Source of the DNA: Candidatus Gastranaerophilales bacterium
Lineage (GTDB): Bacteria; Cyanobacteriota; Vampirovibrionia; Gastranaerophilales; Gastranaerophilaceae
Length of the DNA: 9,933 nt
Assembly: GCA_021205645.1 (NCBI GenBank)
Contig: JAJPXE010000159.1
Location: 1 to 9,933 of the forward strand
Direction: 5' to 3'
Below the pieces are notes generated by a model. That model saw nothing but the letters and a program-made list of their open reading frames with translations, had not been told where the DNA came from and made no database searches. Shown here piece after piece: positions 9,915 to 9,933 of the stretch. How positions within the stretch are numbered: position 1 is the stretch's first letter; each line of letters opens with the position of its first letter. The translations under genes were made by a program, and so were the position numbers.

Positions 9915-9933
9915 GAAATTTACTCTTTCCTTT

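Overview
The window holds one complete ribosomal RNA operon on the minus strand (16S, 23S, 5S, with its promoter). It also holds a plus-strand gene for a tetratricopeptide-repeat (TPR) protein and a minus-strand biotin gene cluster, bioF-bioG-bioC. The protein genes are AT-rich. The organism is a bacterium. Three features point to the cyanobacterial lineage, most likely a non-photosynthetic member such as Melainabacteria/Gastranaerophilales: the 16S variable-region wording as remembered, a cyanobacterial-style boxA motif in the 16S-23S spacer, and the 23S sequence around the macrolide site. This placement is an inference and no database search was possible.

Layout from left to right. Positions 1-193 lie downstream of the operon. 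They contain a 55-bp direct repeat that carries the last part of 5S plus its trailer, and a short bidirectional terminator hairpin. 5S lies at about 194-312, 23S at about 448-3452, a tRNA-free spacer at 3453-3887, and 16S at about 3888-5408. The leader runs to about 5783 and a near-consensus promoter sits at 5790-5817. Long complementary arms flank both 16S and 23S and would form the precursor-rRNA processing stalks. The region 5818-6103 has no supported gene. The TPR gene (6140-7246) has an extended -10 promoter placed so that the mRNA should begin at or next to its ATG, which predicts a leaderless transcript.

Between the converging TPR and biotin transcription units (7247-7433) lie a perfect 36-bp palindrome and a 104-bp element built almost entirely of nested hairpins and internal repeats. 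This element is the most unusual piece of the window.

The biotin genes overlap one another and are transcribed F, G, C. BioC methylates malonyl-ACP so that fatty acid synthesis can build a disguised pimeloyl chain. BioG removes the methyl ester to release pimeloyl-ACP. BioF condenses the pimeloyl thioester with L-alanine. Later-step genes (bioA, bioD, bioB) are not in the window. I found no CRISPR array, transposase, phage gene or clearly new multi-gene system.
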